Positions 55,881 through 64,000 of a stretch of DNA of 64,000 nt are shown in pieces. The notes under the pieces were generated by a model. It was not told the DNA's origin, searched no databases, and saw nothing but the letters and a program-made list of their open reading frames with translations. The DNA comes from an uncultured Roseicyclus sp. GTDB lineage: Bacteria; Pseudomonadota; Alphaproteobacteria; Rhodobacterales; Rhodobacteraceae. The DNA is taken from NCBI GenBank assembly GCA_937139335.1, contig CAKZPN010000027.1, positions 124,001 through 188,000 on the forward strand, in the 5' to 3' direction. Numbering within the stretch: the first letter of the stretch is position 1; every line of letters begins with the position of its first letter. A program made the translations under genes and the position numbers.

Positions 55881-56171
55881 CGGGGAACATCCTGGGTGGT
55901 TAACAACGCGACTCAGCTCAATTCCGTCCTTCCCTACCGGGCGCTCTTGTCGAAAATGTGGCCGCATCACGGAGGGTTCCGGGCTCCGCGCCGCTGCAAA
56001 CCGCCCCTGCCCACCAACACGGCAAAGGGCTTGCCACGCCCCGGAGCCACCGCTATACGCCGCAGGTCTCCGCCGCATGTCATTTGATCGGCGCTCTACC
56101 TCGTGGTCCGGGGGGCGGAGATGCGAATGCCCCGGCCTTTGAAAGACGCCCGCAACAGAACTGGAGCTTCC

Positions 56172-56624
56172 ATGCCTCTTTATGAGCATGTGATGATTGC
56201 GCGTCAGGATCTTTCCGGCACGCAGGCCGAAAGCCTCATCGAACATTTCGGCACGGTCCTCAGCGACAACGGCGGCGCCGTTGTCGAAACCGAGTACTGG
56301 GGCCTGAAGACCATGGCCTACAAGATCAACAAGAACCGCAAGGGCCACTACGCCTATATCCGCACCGATGCGCCCTCCGAGGCCGTGCAGGAGATGGAGC
56401 GCCTGATGCGCCTGCATGACGACGTCATGCGCGTCCTGACCGTGAAGGTCGAGGGCCACGAAGAAGGCCCCTCGGTCCAGATGCAGAAGCGTGACGACCG
56501 TGACCGCGGCGATCGCGGAGACCGTGGGGATCGCGGAGACCGTGGGGATCGGGGCGACCGCGGCGATCGTGGCGACCGGGGTGGTGATCGTGGCGACCGC
56601 GGCGAACGCCGCGAACGTCGCTGA
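56172..56624 (+). CDS. rpsF: 30S ribosomal protein S6 with (GDR)n C-terminal extension
   Basis: [26 protein letters not shown]...[22 protein letters not shown]; tail [41 protein letters not shown]. Confidence 0.97.
   Translation: MPLYEHVMIARQDLSGTQAESLIEHFGTVLSDNGGAVVETEYWGLKTMAYKINKNRKGHYAYIRTDAPSEAVQEMERLMRLHDDVMRVLTVKVEGHEEGPSVQMQKRDDRDRGDRGDRGDRGDRGDRGDRGDRGDRGGDRGDRGERRERR
56491..56621 (+). repeat. 9-nt periodic tandem repeat encoding GDR units
   Basis: ggcgaccgtggn-like units; 18-mer ggagaccgtggggatcgc repeated. Confidence 0.85.
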
Positions 56625-56641
56625 GAGGAAGGAACAAGACC

Positions 56642-56869
56642 ATGGCAGCAAAACCGTTTTTCCGCCGTCGCAAGTCCGATCCGTTCGAGGGCGATGGCGC
56701 CCCCAAGATCGACTACAAGGACGTGCGTCTCCTGCAGCGCTACATTTCCGAGCGTGGCAAGATCGTGCCCTCCCGCATCACCGCCGTCGGTGCCAAGAAT
56801 CAGCGTAAACTGGCCCAGGCCATCAAGCGCGCCCGGTTCCTGGCCCTTCTGCCCTATTCCGTGAAGTAA
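56642..56869 (+). CDS. rpsR: 30S ribosomal protein S18
   Basis: [67 protein letters not shown]. Confidence 0.98.
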   Translation: MAAKPFFRRRKSDPFEGDGAPKIDYKDVRLLQRYISERGKIVPSRITAVGAKNQRKLAQAIKRARFLALLPYSVK

Positions 56870-56881
56870 GGAGACGATCCG

Positions 56882-57496
56882 ATGGAAGTCATCCTTCTGC
56901 AACGCGTGGCCAAGCTGGGCCAGATGGGCGAGGTCGTGACCGTCAAGGACGGATACGCCCGCAACTATCTGTTGCCGCAGAAAAAGGCCCTGCGCGTCAA
57001 CGACAGCAACATCAAGAGCTTCGAGGCCCAGAAGGCCCAGCTCGAGGCGCAGAACCTCGAGACCAAGAAAGAGGCCGAAGCCCTCGCCGCCCGTCTCGAC
57101 GGTCAGCGCTACGTGATCATCCGCTCGGCCTCCGACGCCGGCGCGCTCTACGGGTCGGTCACGCCCCGGGACGCGGCCGACGCGGCGACCGAGGCGGGCA
57201 TCACCGTCGACCGCCGCCAGGTGCAGATGCAAAAGCCCATCAAGGAGCTTGGTCTGCACGCGGTTCAGGTCGTGCTGCACCCCGAAGTCGAGGTGGAGAT
57301 CGTGCTGAACGTGGCCCGCTCCGCCGAAGAGGCCGAGCTTCAGGCCTCGGGCAAGACGATCCAGGAACTGGCTGCGGAAGAAGAAGCCGCAGCCGAGTTC
57401 GAGATCTCCGAGCTGTTCGATGACATCGGCGGCGCGCAGAACGACGAGGACGAGGACGGCGACGCACGGTCGAACGACGACGACCGGCAGGGCTGA
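56882..57496 (+). CDS. rplI: 50S ribosomal protein L9
   Basis: [37 protein letters not shown]. Confidence 0.97.
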   Translation: MEVILLQRVAKLGQMGEVVTVKDGYARNYLLPQKKALRVNDSNIKSFEAQKAQLEAQNLETKKEAEALAARLDGQRYVIIRSASDAGALYGSVTPRDAADAATEAGITVDRRQVQMQKPIKELGLHAVQVVLHPEVEVEIVLNVARSAEEAELQASGKTIQELAAEEEAAAEFEISELFDDIGGAQNDEDEDGDARSNDDDRQG

Positions 57497-57520
57497 AACC
57501 CGCCACCTCAAGAAATTGTC

Positions 57521-57555
57521 AGGCCGCATCCTCCGGGGTGCGGCCTATCTTTTTG
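57521..57555 (+). terminator. rho-independent terminator of rpsF-rpsR-rplI
   Basis: AGGCCGCA-tcctccgggg-TGCGGCCTatcttttt. Confidence 0.88.
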
Positions 57556-57584
57556 GGGGACCACCATAACCGGAGGACCCCGAC

Positions 57585-58781
57585 ATGAGACTTGCCCTGA
57601 CCTTCGCCGCCATGGCCACCCTGCCCGCCACGCAGGCGCTCGCGCAGCCCTGGCCGGACGGTGAGCCGAACCGCACCGACACCACCCCCGCTTTTGCCGA
57701 ACAGACCGAGGCCCCGGCGCAGCGGACCGATCCCGCGCCGGTAATGTCGACCATCACCGAAGACTTGACCACGCCCTGGGCCGTGGCCGTGCTGCCCGGC
57801 GACGCCGGCTATCTCGTGACCGAACGCGGCGGCACGCTCCGCCACGTAGGTCGCGACGGCACCGTTTCCGAGCCCATCACCGGCACGCCCGAGGTCGTGG
57901 CCGAGCGCCAGGGCGGGTTGCTCGACGTGGCCCTCTCGCATGACTTCGCGGAGAGCCGGGTGATCTACCTGACCTTCTCCGCCCCCGAGGGCGACGGCCA
58001 GTCCGCCACGGCCGCCGCGCGCGCGACGCTCTCCGAGGATCACACGGCCTTGCAGGGCGTGACCGAGATCTTCCGCCAGACCCCACCTGCTACCGTCGCG
58101 GGCCATTACGGCAGCCGCGTGGTGCCGCTGCCCGACGGCACCATCGCCATCACCACCGGCGAGCGCATGGCCCATTCCGACCGCGCGCAGGATCCCGCCA
58201 CGAGCTACGGCGCCGTGGTGCGGGTGACGCCCGAGGGCGCGGCGCCGCAGGACAGCGCCTTTGACGACATGAACGGCGCGCTGCCCGAGCTGCACAGCTA
58301 CGGCCACCGCAACGTTCAGGGCGCCGCCGTCGACCCAGACACCGGCAATCTCTGGGTCGTCGAACACGGCCCCGCCGGCGGCGACGAGCTGAACCTGATC
58401 GAGCCCGGCGGCAACTACGGCTGGCCCGAGGTGAGCTATGGCGAAAACTACGACGGGTCCGAACTTGCTGGTGGCCGCTACACCCATGCGCCGGACTTCA
58501 TCCCGCCGCGCTACTACTGGGACCCGGTGATCGCGCCGGGCGGCATGGTGTTCTACGATGGCGGGATGTTCCCCGACTGGCAGGGCGACATCCTCGCCGC
58601 CGGCCTCGTCGCGCAGGCCGTGGTGCGGCTCGACATGGATGGAGACACCGTGGCAGGTGAGGAACGGCTGGCCGAGGGCGTGGGCCGCGTGCGCGACGTC
58701 GCGGTGGACACCGACGGCTCCATCCTATTCGTCACCGACGAAGGCGCGGGCTCGGCCCTGATGCGCCTCGCAGTGCCCTGA
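57585..58781 (+). CDS. PQQ-dependent sugar dehydrogenase (soluble aldose dehydrogenase-like)
   Basis: Signal peptide; LTTPWAVAVLPGDAGYLVTERGGTLRHV, HSYGHRNVQGAAVDPDTGNLWVVEHGPAGGDELNLIEPGGNYGWPEVSYGENY. Confidence 0.93.
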   Translation: MRLALTFAAMATLPATQALAQPWPDGEPNRTDTTPAFAEQTEAPAQRTDPAPVMSTITEDLTTPWAVAVLPGDAGYLVTERGGTLRHVGRDGTVSEPITGTPEVVAERQGGLLDVALSHDFAESRVIYLTFSAPEGDGQSATAAARATLSEDHTALQGVTEIFRQTPPATVAGHYGSRVVPLPDGTIAITTGERMAHSDRAQDPATSYGAVVRVTPEGAAPQDSAFDDMNGALPELHSYGHRNVQGAAVDPDTGNLWVVEHGPAGGDELNLIEPGGNYGWPEVSYGENYDGSELAGGRYTHAPDFIPPRYYWDPVIAPGGMVFYDGGMFPDWQGDILAAGLVAQAVVRLDMDGDTVAGEERLAEGVGRVRDVAVDTDGSILFVTDEGAGSALMRLAVP

Positions 58782-58798
58782 CACCCCGGCACGAAATA

Positions 58799-58831
58799 AG
58801 GCCCCGGATCGCATGGAGCGAACCGGGGCCT
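58799..58831. terminator. inverted repeat between convergent genes
   Basis: AGGCCCCGG-atcgcatggagcgaa-CCGGGGCCT. Confidence 0.65.
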
Positions 58832-58851
58832 CGTCGAGCGGTCGTTTCGGA

Positions 58852-59307
58852 TCAGAAGGTTTCAAGCGTCAGCGTGGCGCTGCAAGTGCCCGAGTGATAG
58901 GTGCCGACCCAGATGTCATAGACACCGGAGCGCGCGCCCATGATGTCCATCGACGCATTCAGCCCCTGGCCGCCGTCGTCGTTGAAATACCAGCGGCCCG
59001 TGGCGTCATTCACCAGAAGCACGGTATCGCAGTTGGCATTCACGCGGATGTTCAGGCGGTTGTAGGATTCCAGACCGTCGAGGCGAAACTCGAAATCGGG
59101 CTGCGAGATCACCCAGCCGGTGTTGTTGAACCCGCAGTTCCGCAACTGCTGGTTGCCGCCCGCGATGACGTTGTACGAGTTCGGCGACCACAGGTCCTGC
59201 CCGGTGGTGTAGTAGTTCTGGACGCCGGCCATCTGCACGTTCGGACAGGCGGCCGCCACGCCGGTCAGGCCAAGCAGGAAAAATGCGGCGGTAACAAGAC
59301 GTTTCAT
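58852..59307 (-). CDS. secreted protein, single copy of four-Cys module
   Basis: Signal peptide; CPNVQMAGVQNYY...NCGFNNTGWVISQPDFEFRLDG...NCDTVLLVNDATGRWYFNDDGG...YDIWVGTYHSGTCSATLTLETF. Confidence 0.75.
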   Translation of the reverse strand: MKRLVTAAFFLLGLTGVAAACPNVQMAGVQNYYTTGQDLWSPNSYNVIAGGNQQLRNCGFNNTGWVISQPDFEFRLDGLESYNRLNIRVNANCDTVLLVNDATGRWYFNDDGGQGLNASMDIMGARSGVYDIWVGTYHSGTCSATLTLETF

Positions 59308-59444
59308 GATGATCTCCTAGGGAATGAGTTGAGGTCGAATTGACCCTCGAGGGGGAATTGTCCGCGGCAAGCTGGCGCTTTGCGCAAATACGCATGCCTG
59401 TTCTGGCGCGCCCCGGACGTTGTCAGGTGACCGGCCTCGGCCGA

Positions 59445-61070
59445 TCAGTTGTACCAGGTCTCCAGTTCGATCGATGCGTTGCAGGTGGTGCCGTTGTAGG
59501 ACCCCATCCACACGTCCAGCCGCCCGTTCAGCCCGAAGGTGTCGGTCAGGTTGATCAGCGGGTTCAGGTTGCCGTTGGAATCGTCGTCGAAGTACCACGA
59601 GCCGTTCGGCGTGCGCACCAGCATGACGGTGTCGCAGGTCGATTCACCCTCGATCTCGAGCCGGCCATACTCCTGCATCCCCGAGAGGAAGAAGCTGTAG
59701 GACGGCTGCGCCGAGAACCAGCCCCAGCCCGAGACCGGCAGGCCGCAGGTGGACAGGTCGGTCGGGCCGCCCGCGACCAGCGCATAATCGGTCGGGCTGT
59801 AGAGCGCCTGACCGGTGGTCTGCACCGGAATGCCCTGCATGCCGGGGTTGGGGCAACCGCCCACCGGGGTCACCGGCGGCTGCGGCGCGGGTGCGGCCGA
59901 AACGGTGCGGAAGGTGATGGTGCCCTGGCACGCCGAGTTGCCGAAGGCGCCGACCCAGATATCCACGCGGCCGTTCAGCGAATTCCCGTCGATCTCCAGC
60001 CGCGGCTGAAGCCCGTTCGGGCCGTCGTCGTTGAAATACCACTGGCCGTAGGCATCGCGGATGATCAGCGTCGGATCGCATTCCGTGGTGGTCTCCGCGC
60101 TGAAGGTATAGCCGTTCATCTGCGACATGAAGAGCGTGAAGCTCGGCGCCTCGTTGGCGTAGCCCCAGCCGTCGATGCCGGCGCAGTTGGAGACCTCGTG
60201 CTGGCCGCCGACCTGGGCCACATAGGCCTGCGGCGACATCAGCTGCCCACCGGTCAACGTCAGCGAGGGGCCGACGATATTGGGGTTCGGGCAGACCGCG
60301 GCCGGCACCGGGGCCGGGGGCGGAACGGGGATCGGCGCCGGAACCGGAACCGGTTGCGGCGGCACGATGGCCTGCGGGGCGGGCACGGGCTGCGGCGGCG
60401 GAACCACAGGCTGCGGCGCCGGAACGAACTGCGGCGCCGGGACCGGCTGGACCGGAACCGGCTGCGGGGTCTGCGTTTGCACCGGGGCCTCGGGCGTGGG
60501 GATGACGGGCGCGGGGAAGCTCGGCATCGCGGGCGGCGGCGTGACCAGGGCCAGTGCATCACCGGACGGCTGCTCGACGGCCATCGGCGGGGCCACCGGC
60601 ATCTCGACGCCGGCTTGCGCGATGTTCAGCGTCGCGGCGCACTCGCCGCCATTGAAGGTGCCGAGCCAGACATCGACCTGACCGTCGAGCGCCGCACCGG
60701 CGGGCACGACCAGGCGCGGGTCGAGGTTGCCGTTCGCGTCGTCGTTGAAGTGCCACTGACCGTCGGCCGTATTCACCAGCATCGTCGCGTCACACTCGGA
60801 GGTGACGGCCAGCACGACATCCTGCGCGGCGCCGCCGCTGACGACGAAGGAGTAATCGGGGGCGGAGCGGAACTGCCCGAAGCCGAGCATGCCGAGCCCG
60901 CACTGGTCGAGCTGATTCTCGCCCCCGGCTGTCAGCGACACGCTTTGCGGGGCGCCAAGTTGATCCATTCCAAAGGTGGTTGCGCCCTGTGACATGTTCA
61001 GAGCGGGGCAAGCGATGGCCGCCGTGCTGCAGGTGAGCGCGCCGAAAAGACTTAGTACGAAAAGACGCAT
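59445..61070 (-). CDS. secreted protein with three copies of four-Cys module and a P/Q/V-rich linker
   Basis: Signal peptide; CPALNMSQ...(module 1); VPAPQFVPAPQPVVPPPQPVPAPQ linker; CPNPNIVG... (module 2); CPNPGMQG... (module 3). Confidence 0.75.
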   Translation of the reverse strand: MRLFVLSLFGALTCSTAAIACPALNMSQGATTFGMDQLGAPQSVSLTAGGENQLDQCGLGMLGFGQFRSAPDYSFVVSGGAAQDVVLAVTSECDATMLVNTADGQWHFNDDANGNLDPRLVVPAGAALDGQVDVWLGTFNGGECAATLNIAQAGVEMPVAPPMAVEQPSGDALALVTPPPAMPSFPAPVIPTPEAPVQTQTPQPVPVQPVPAPQFVPAPQPVVPPPQPVPAPQAIVPPQPVPVPAPIPVPPPAPVPAAVCPNPNIVGPSLTLTGGQLMSPQAYVAQVGGQHEVSNCAGIDGWGYANEAPSFTLFMSQMNGYTFSAETTTECDPTLIIRDAYGQWYFNDDGPNGLQPRLEIDGNSLNGRVDIWVGAFGNSACQGTITFRTVSAAPAPQPPVTPVGGCPNPGMQGIPVQTTGQALYSPTDYALVAGGPTDLSTCGLPVSGWGWFSAQPSYSFFLSGMQEYGRLEIEGESTCDTVMLVRTPNGSWYFDDDSNGNLNPLINLTDTFGLNGRLDVWMGSYNGTTCNASIELETWYN

Positions 61071-61275
61071 GGGATTTCCCTCCACATGATGATCCGACCC
61101 GTTCGCGAAACGGGCCCGTTGTGCGACAGGGTGCAAGCTATCCGGTAATCGGACGACCGCGGAACTGCGGAAACCCCGCCCCCCTGTTGCCTGTGCGGAC
61201 CTTACGCAAGGGCACCCGAGCGCGCTAGAAAAACTGCGCGGCGATCACAGATTCCCGCGCCACGATCACCAGAAC

Positions 61276-61302
61276 GAAAAAGGGCGGCCCGCGGGGCCGC
61301 CC
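61276..61302 (-). terminator. rho-independent terminator downstream of tig
   Basis: Minus strand AGGGCGGCCCC-gc-GGGCCGCCCTTTTTCG. Confidence 0.88.
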
Positions 61303-61337
61303 TGTCCGTCCGTCTCAGCGTCCGCGAGGGCGCGGGA

Positions 61338-62663
61338 TCATTCGTCTTCCAGCGCGTCGACCGCGGCCTTCAGCTCGTCCTTGCTGATCTCTTTCTCGGT
61401 CACGTCGGCCAGCTCGACGATGAAGTCGACGACTTTGTCCTCGAACAGCGGCGCGCGGATCTGCTGCTGCGCGCCCTGGTTGGACTGGATGAACTCGAAA
61501 AACGCCCGTTCCTGACCCGGATACTGGCGCGCCTGCATCATGATCGCCTGGGTCATCTCGGCGTCCGAGACCTTGACCTCGTTCTTCTGGCCCAGCTCGG
61601 CCAGCAACAGGCCCAGCTTCACGCGCCGCACGGCCAGCGACTTGTGCTCGTCGGTCGGGTTGATCTCGGGGTGGTCATGGCCCTGGTGCTCGGGGTTTTC
61701 CTCGTGCCAGAGCTGGTGCGCGATCTGGCCTGCCTCGGCCTCGACCAGGCTGTCGGGCAGGTCGAAGCTCACCTGTGCGTCGAGCTGGTCGAGCAGCTTG
61801 CGCTTCAGCACCTGGCGCGCGGCACCGGTGTATTCGGCGGCCATGCGCTCGGCGATCTGGCCCTTCAGCGCAGCCAGATCCTCGGCGCCGTACTTCTTCG
61901 CCAGCTCGTCATCGACCTCGGCCGGGACGGGCTTTTTCACTTCCTTCACGGTCACGTCGAAGACCACGGCCTTGCCGGCCAGGTGCTCGGCGCCGTATTC
62001 CTCGGGGAAGGTGACCTCGACGGTCTTCTGCTCGCCCGCCTTGGCACCCACCAGCTGCTCCTCGAAGCCGGGGATGAAGGAGTTGGAGCCGACGACCAGC
62101 GGGTAATCCTCGGCCGAGCCGCCCTCGAAGGCCTCGCCGTCGAGCTTGCCGACGAAGTCGATCACGACCTGGTCGCCATCGGCCGCCTTGCCCTTTTTCG
62201 TCGCGAAGTTCTGCGCGCTTTCGGCCAGGTTCTTCAGCGCCTCGTCGATCTCGTCGTCGCCGGGCTTGGCCACCAGCTTCTCGAGCTTCAGCGCCTTGTA
62301 GTCGATCTCGGGGATCTCGGGCAGTTTCTCGTAGGACATGGCGACGACGACATCATCGCCCTCTTTCCAGTCTTCGTTGGTCATCTTGACCTCGGGCTGC
62401 ACCGCCGGGCGGTCGCCGCTTTCGTCCAGATGGCCCTGCATCGCGCCATCGACGGCTTCCTGCATCGCTTCGCCCAGAAGCCGCGGTCCGAACTGCTTTT
62501 TCAGCAGCGCCATCGGCACCTTGCCCTTGCGAAAGCCCTTCATGGCGACCTCGGGCTGCGCTTCGACCAGCTTCTCGGTCACGCGGGCTTCCAGATCGGA
62601 ACCGGTGATGATGATCTGGTATTCGCGCTTGAGGCCCTCGGCCAAGGTCTCGTTGATCTGCAT
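61338..62663 (-). CDS. tig: trigger factor
   Basis: [63 protein letters not shown] core [41 protein letters not shown]. Confidence 0.97.
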   Translation of the reverse strand: MQINETLAEGLKREYQIIITGSDLEARVTEKLVEAQPEVAMKGFRKGKVPMALLKKQFGPRLLGEAMQEAVDGAMQGHLDESGDRPAVQPEVKMTNEDWKEGDDVVVAMSYEKLPEIPEIDYKALKLEKLVAKPGDDEIDEALKNLAESAQNFATKKGKAADGDQVVIDFVGKLDGEAFEGGSAEDYPLVVGSNSFIPGFEEQLVGAKAGEQKTVEVTFPEEYGAEHLAGKAVVFDVTVKEVKKPVPAEVDDELAKKYGAEDLAALKGQIAERMAAEYTGAARQVLKRKLLDQLDAQVSFDLPDSLVEAEAGQIAHQLWHEENPEHQGHDHPEINPTDEHKSLAVRRVKLGLLLAELGQKNEVKVSDAEMTQAIMMQARQYPGQERAFFEFIQSNQGAQQQIRAPLFEDKVVDFIVELADVTEKEISKDELKAAVDALEDE

Positions 62664-62825
62664 CGCATCCTCACGAAATTCGGGGCCGGACCGGGCACGC
62701 GATGCACCCGGGACCAACCCGATGTCCTCAGAAATTTGCGTTGTTCTAGGGTTGTGAACCGGGGTCCGCAAGCCCAATCCGGGCGACACCGGCGCGCAGG
62801 TCCGCACCAATCCCCGCTGGGCGCC

Positions 62826-64000
62826 TCAGGCCGCCTGCGTCGCCCCCGGCGTCACGCTCAGCCGCCCCGGCCCCCACTGGCTCAGGTCGTTGCCGGCGAC
62901 CGCCGCGCGCAGACGCTCCATCCGGTGCCGCCGTTCGGTGCTGTCCATGTCGAGCGCCTGGCAGATCGTGCGGTCCATCGCGCGGGCCGAGAACGGGTTG
63001 CAGATCACCGCATCGCTCAGCTCCACCGCCGCGCCGGCGAACTCCGACAGCACCAGCACCCCGTCGCCGTCGACGCGCGCGGCCACGAACTCCTTGCACA
63101 CCAGGTTCATCCCGTCGGCCAGCGGCGTGATCCAGGCCACGTCCGCCGCGCGGTAATAGGACACAAGCTCCTCGAACGGGATCGCGCGCGACATCAGCGC
63201 CACCGGCTGCCAGTCGAGCGTGCCGAAGCGGCCGTTGATGCGCCCCGCGATCTGCTCGATCTCGGTCTGGATGTCCTCGTAGGCCGACATCGCACGGTTG
63301 GCCGAGACCGAGACATGCATCAGCCGCACCTTGCCGCGCAGGTCCGGGTTCGCCTCCAGCACGCGCTCGAAGCTCTGCAGTTGCTGCGCGCCGCCCTTGG
63401 TGTAGTCGGTCCGGCCGACCGACAGGATCAGCTTGCGCTGCTTGAGGTCGTTCCAGATTTCCTTGACCCGCGCCTCGGTCTCCTCGCGGCGGGCCAGATC
63501 CTCGATATAGCCGACCGCCACGCCCAGCGGCGTGACGCTCACGCCGGTCTCGTGGTCGTTGTGGGTGATCGTCTCGTGCATCACCCGCTCGGTCAGCGCG
63601 GTACCCTCGGTGAACAACTTGTCGGGCACCCGCACCGGCGTCGAGACCTCGACATCGAAGAGGCTGCGGACCACCGACACGAAATTCGCGGCATAGCGCG
63701 GGATGTGAAAGCCCACGTCGTCGCAGGCCAGCAGGCTTTCCACGATCTGCTTGCGCCAGGGCAGCACGTTGAACATGTCCGCCGACGGGAACGGCGTGTG
63801 GTGGGTGAAGGCGATGCGCAGATCGGGCCGGATCTTGCGCAGGTATCCCGGCACCAGCCACAGGTTGTAATCATGCACCCAGACCAGAGCGCCCTCGGCC
63901 GCCTCTTCCGCGGCCGCCTCGGCGAAGCGGCGGTTGACGTCCTGGAAATTCTCCCAGTCCACGGGGTCATAGTTGTAGCGTTCCTTGAACGAATGCAGGA
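62826..64000 (-). CDS. ggpS: glucosylglycerol-phosphate synthase (GT20 family), 5' end outside window
   Basis: VHDYNLWLVPGYLRKIRPDLRIAFTHHTPFPSADMFNVLPWRKQIVESLLACDDVGFHIPRYAANFV; frame stays open to window edge (..ERYNYDPVDWENFQDVN). Confidence 0.8.
   Translation of the reverse strand, partial: LHSFKERYNYDPVDWENFQDVNRRFAEAAAEEAAEGALVWVHDYNLWLVPGYLRKIRPDLRIAFTHHTPFPSADMFNVLPWRKQIVESLLACDDVGFHIPRYAANFVSVVRSLFDVEVSTPVRVPDKLFTEGTALTERVMHETITHNDHETGVSVTPLGVAVGYIEDLARREETEARVKEIWNDLKQRKLILSVGRTDYTKGGAQQLQSFERVLEANPDLRGKVRLMHVSVSANRAMSAYEDIQTEIEQIAGRINGRFGTLDWQPVALMSRAIPFEELVSYYRAADVAWITPLADGMNLVCKEFVAARVDGDGVLVLSEFAGAAVELSDAVICNPFSARAMDRTICQALDMDSTERRHRMERLRAAVAGNDLSQWGPGRLSVTPGATQAA

Noticed and set aside
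56491-56621. Possible CRISPR-like array
   Set aside because: 9-nt in-frame tandem repeats within rpsF with no spacers.
60280-60681. Gly/Thr/Cys-rich ORF (GTGCGGTMACGAGTGCGG)
   Set aside because: Antisense frame of the proline-rich linker, not a real glycine-rich protein.
59340-60992. 550-aa plus-strand ORF with Arg-rich repeats (RRRNHRLRRRNELRRRDRLDRN)
   Set aside because: Arg repeats are the antisense reading of the P/Q/V linker in the four-Cys multi-module gene.

Overview
High-GC alphaproteobacterial chromosome segment of Rhodobacteraceae/Roseobacter type. I infer this from the gene content and order: irr|fabA-fabB-fabI, fabD-fabG-acpP-fabF-mltG, and a gene transfer agent (GTA) cluster. 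I saw no rRNA, tRNA, transposase, integrase or CRISPR array. Main blocks: (i) 0-5.6 kb: surface-polysaccharide and sulfotransferase genes, then a TPR/outer-membrane protein plus FecR pair. (ii) 5.6-8.7 kb: a CHASE2-adenylate cyclase and a cNMP-binding membrane protein, convergent with the FecR pair. (iii) 8.8-24 kb: metabolic genes, including pcaD-pcaB, and an RgpF-like gene interrupted by an in-frame TAG. (iv) 25-27 kb: an HxlR regulator divergent from a tautomerase/truncated hemoglobin/cupin operon. (v) 27-30 kb: fabI-fabB-fabA with irr. (vi) 34.7-49.4 kb: a near-complete minus-strand GTA structural operon (g1-g15 plus a DUF2793 fiber-like gene). (vii) 49.6-55 kb: mltG and a fatty-acid synthesis operon. 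(viii) 55-61 kb: three secreted proteins that together carry five copies of a ~120-aa four-cysteine module, one of them fused to a pilin-like N-terminus. They flank the rpsF-rpsR-rplI operon, whose rpsF has a (GDR)n tail. (ix) tig and a truncated glucosylglycerol-phosphate synthase gene end the window. The four-cysteine module family is my best candidate for something poorly described. The GTA is the most prominent known system.
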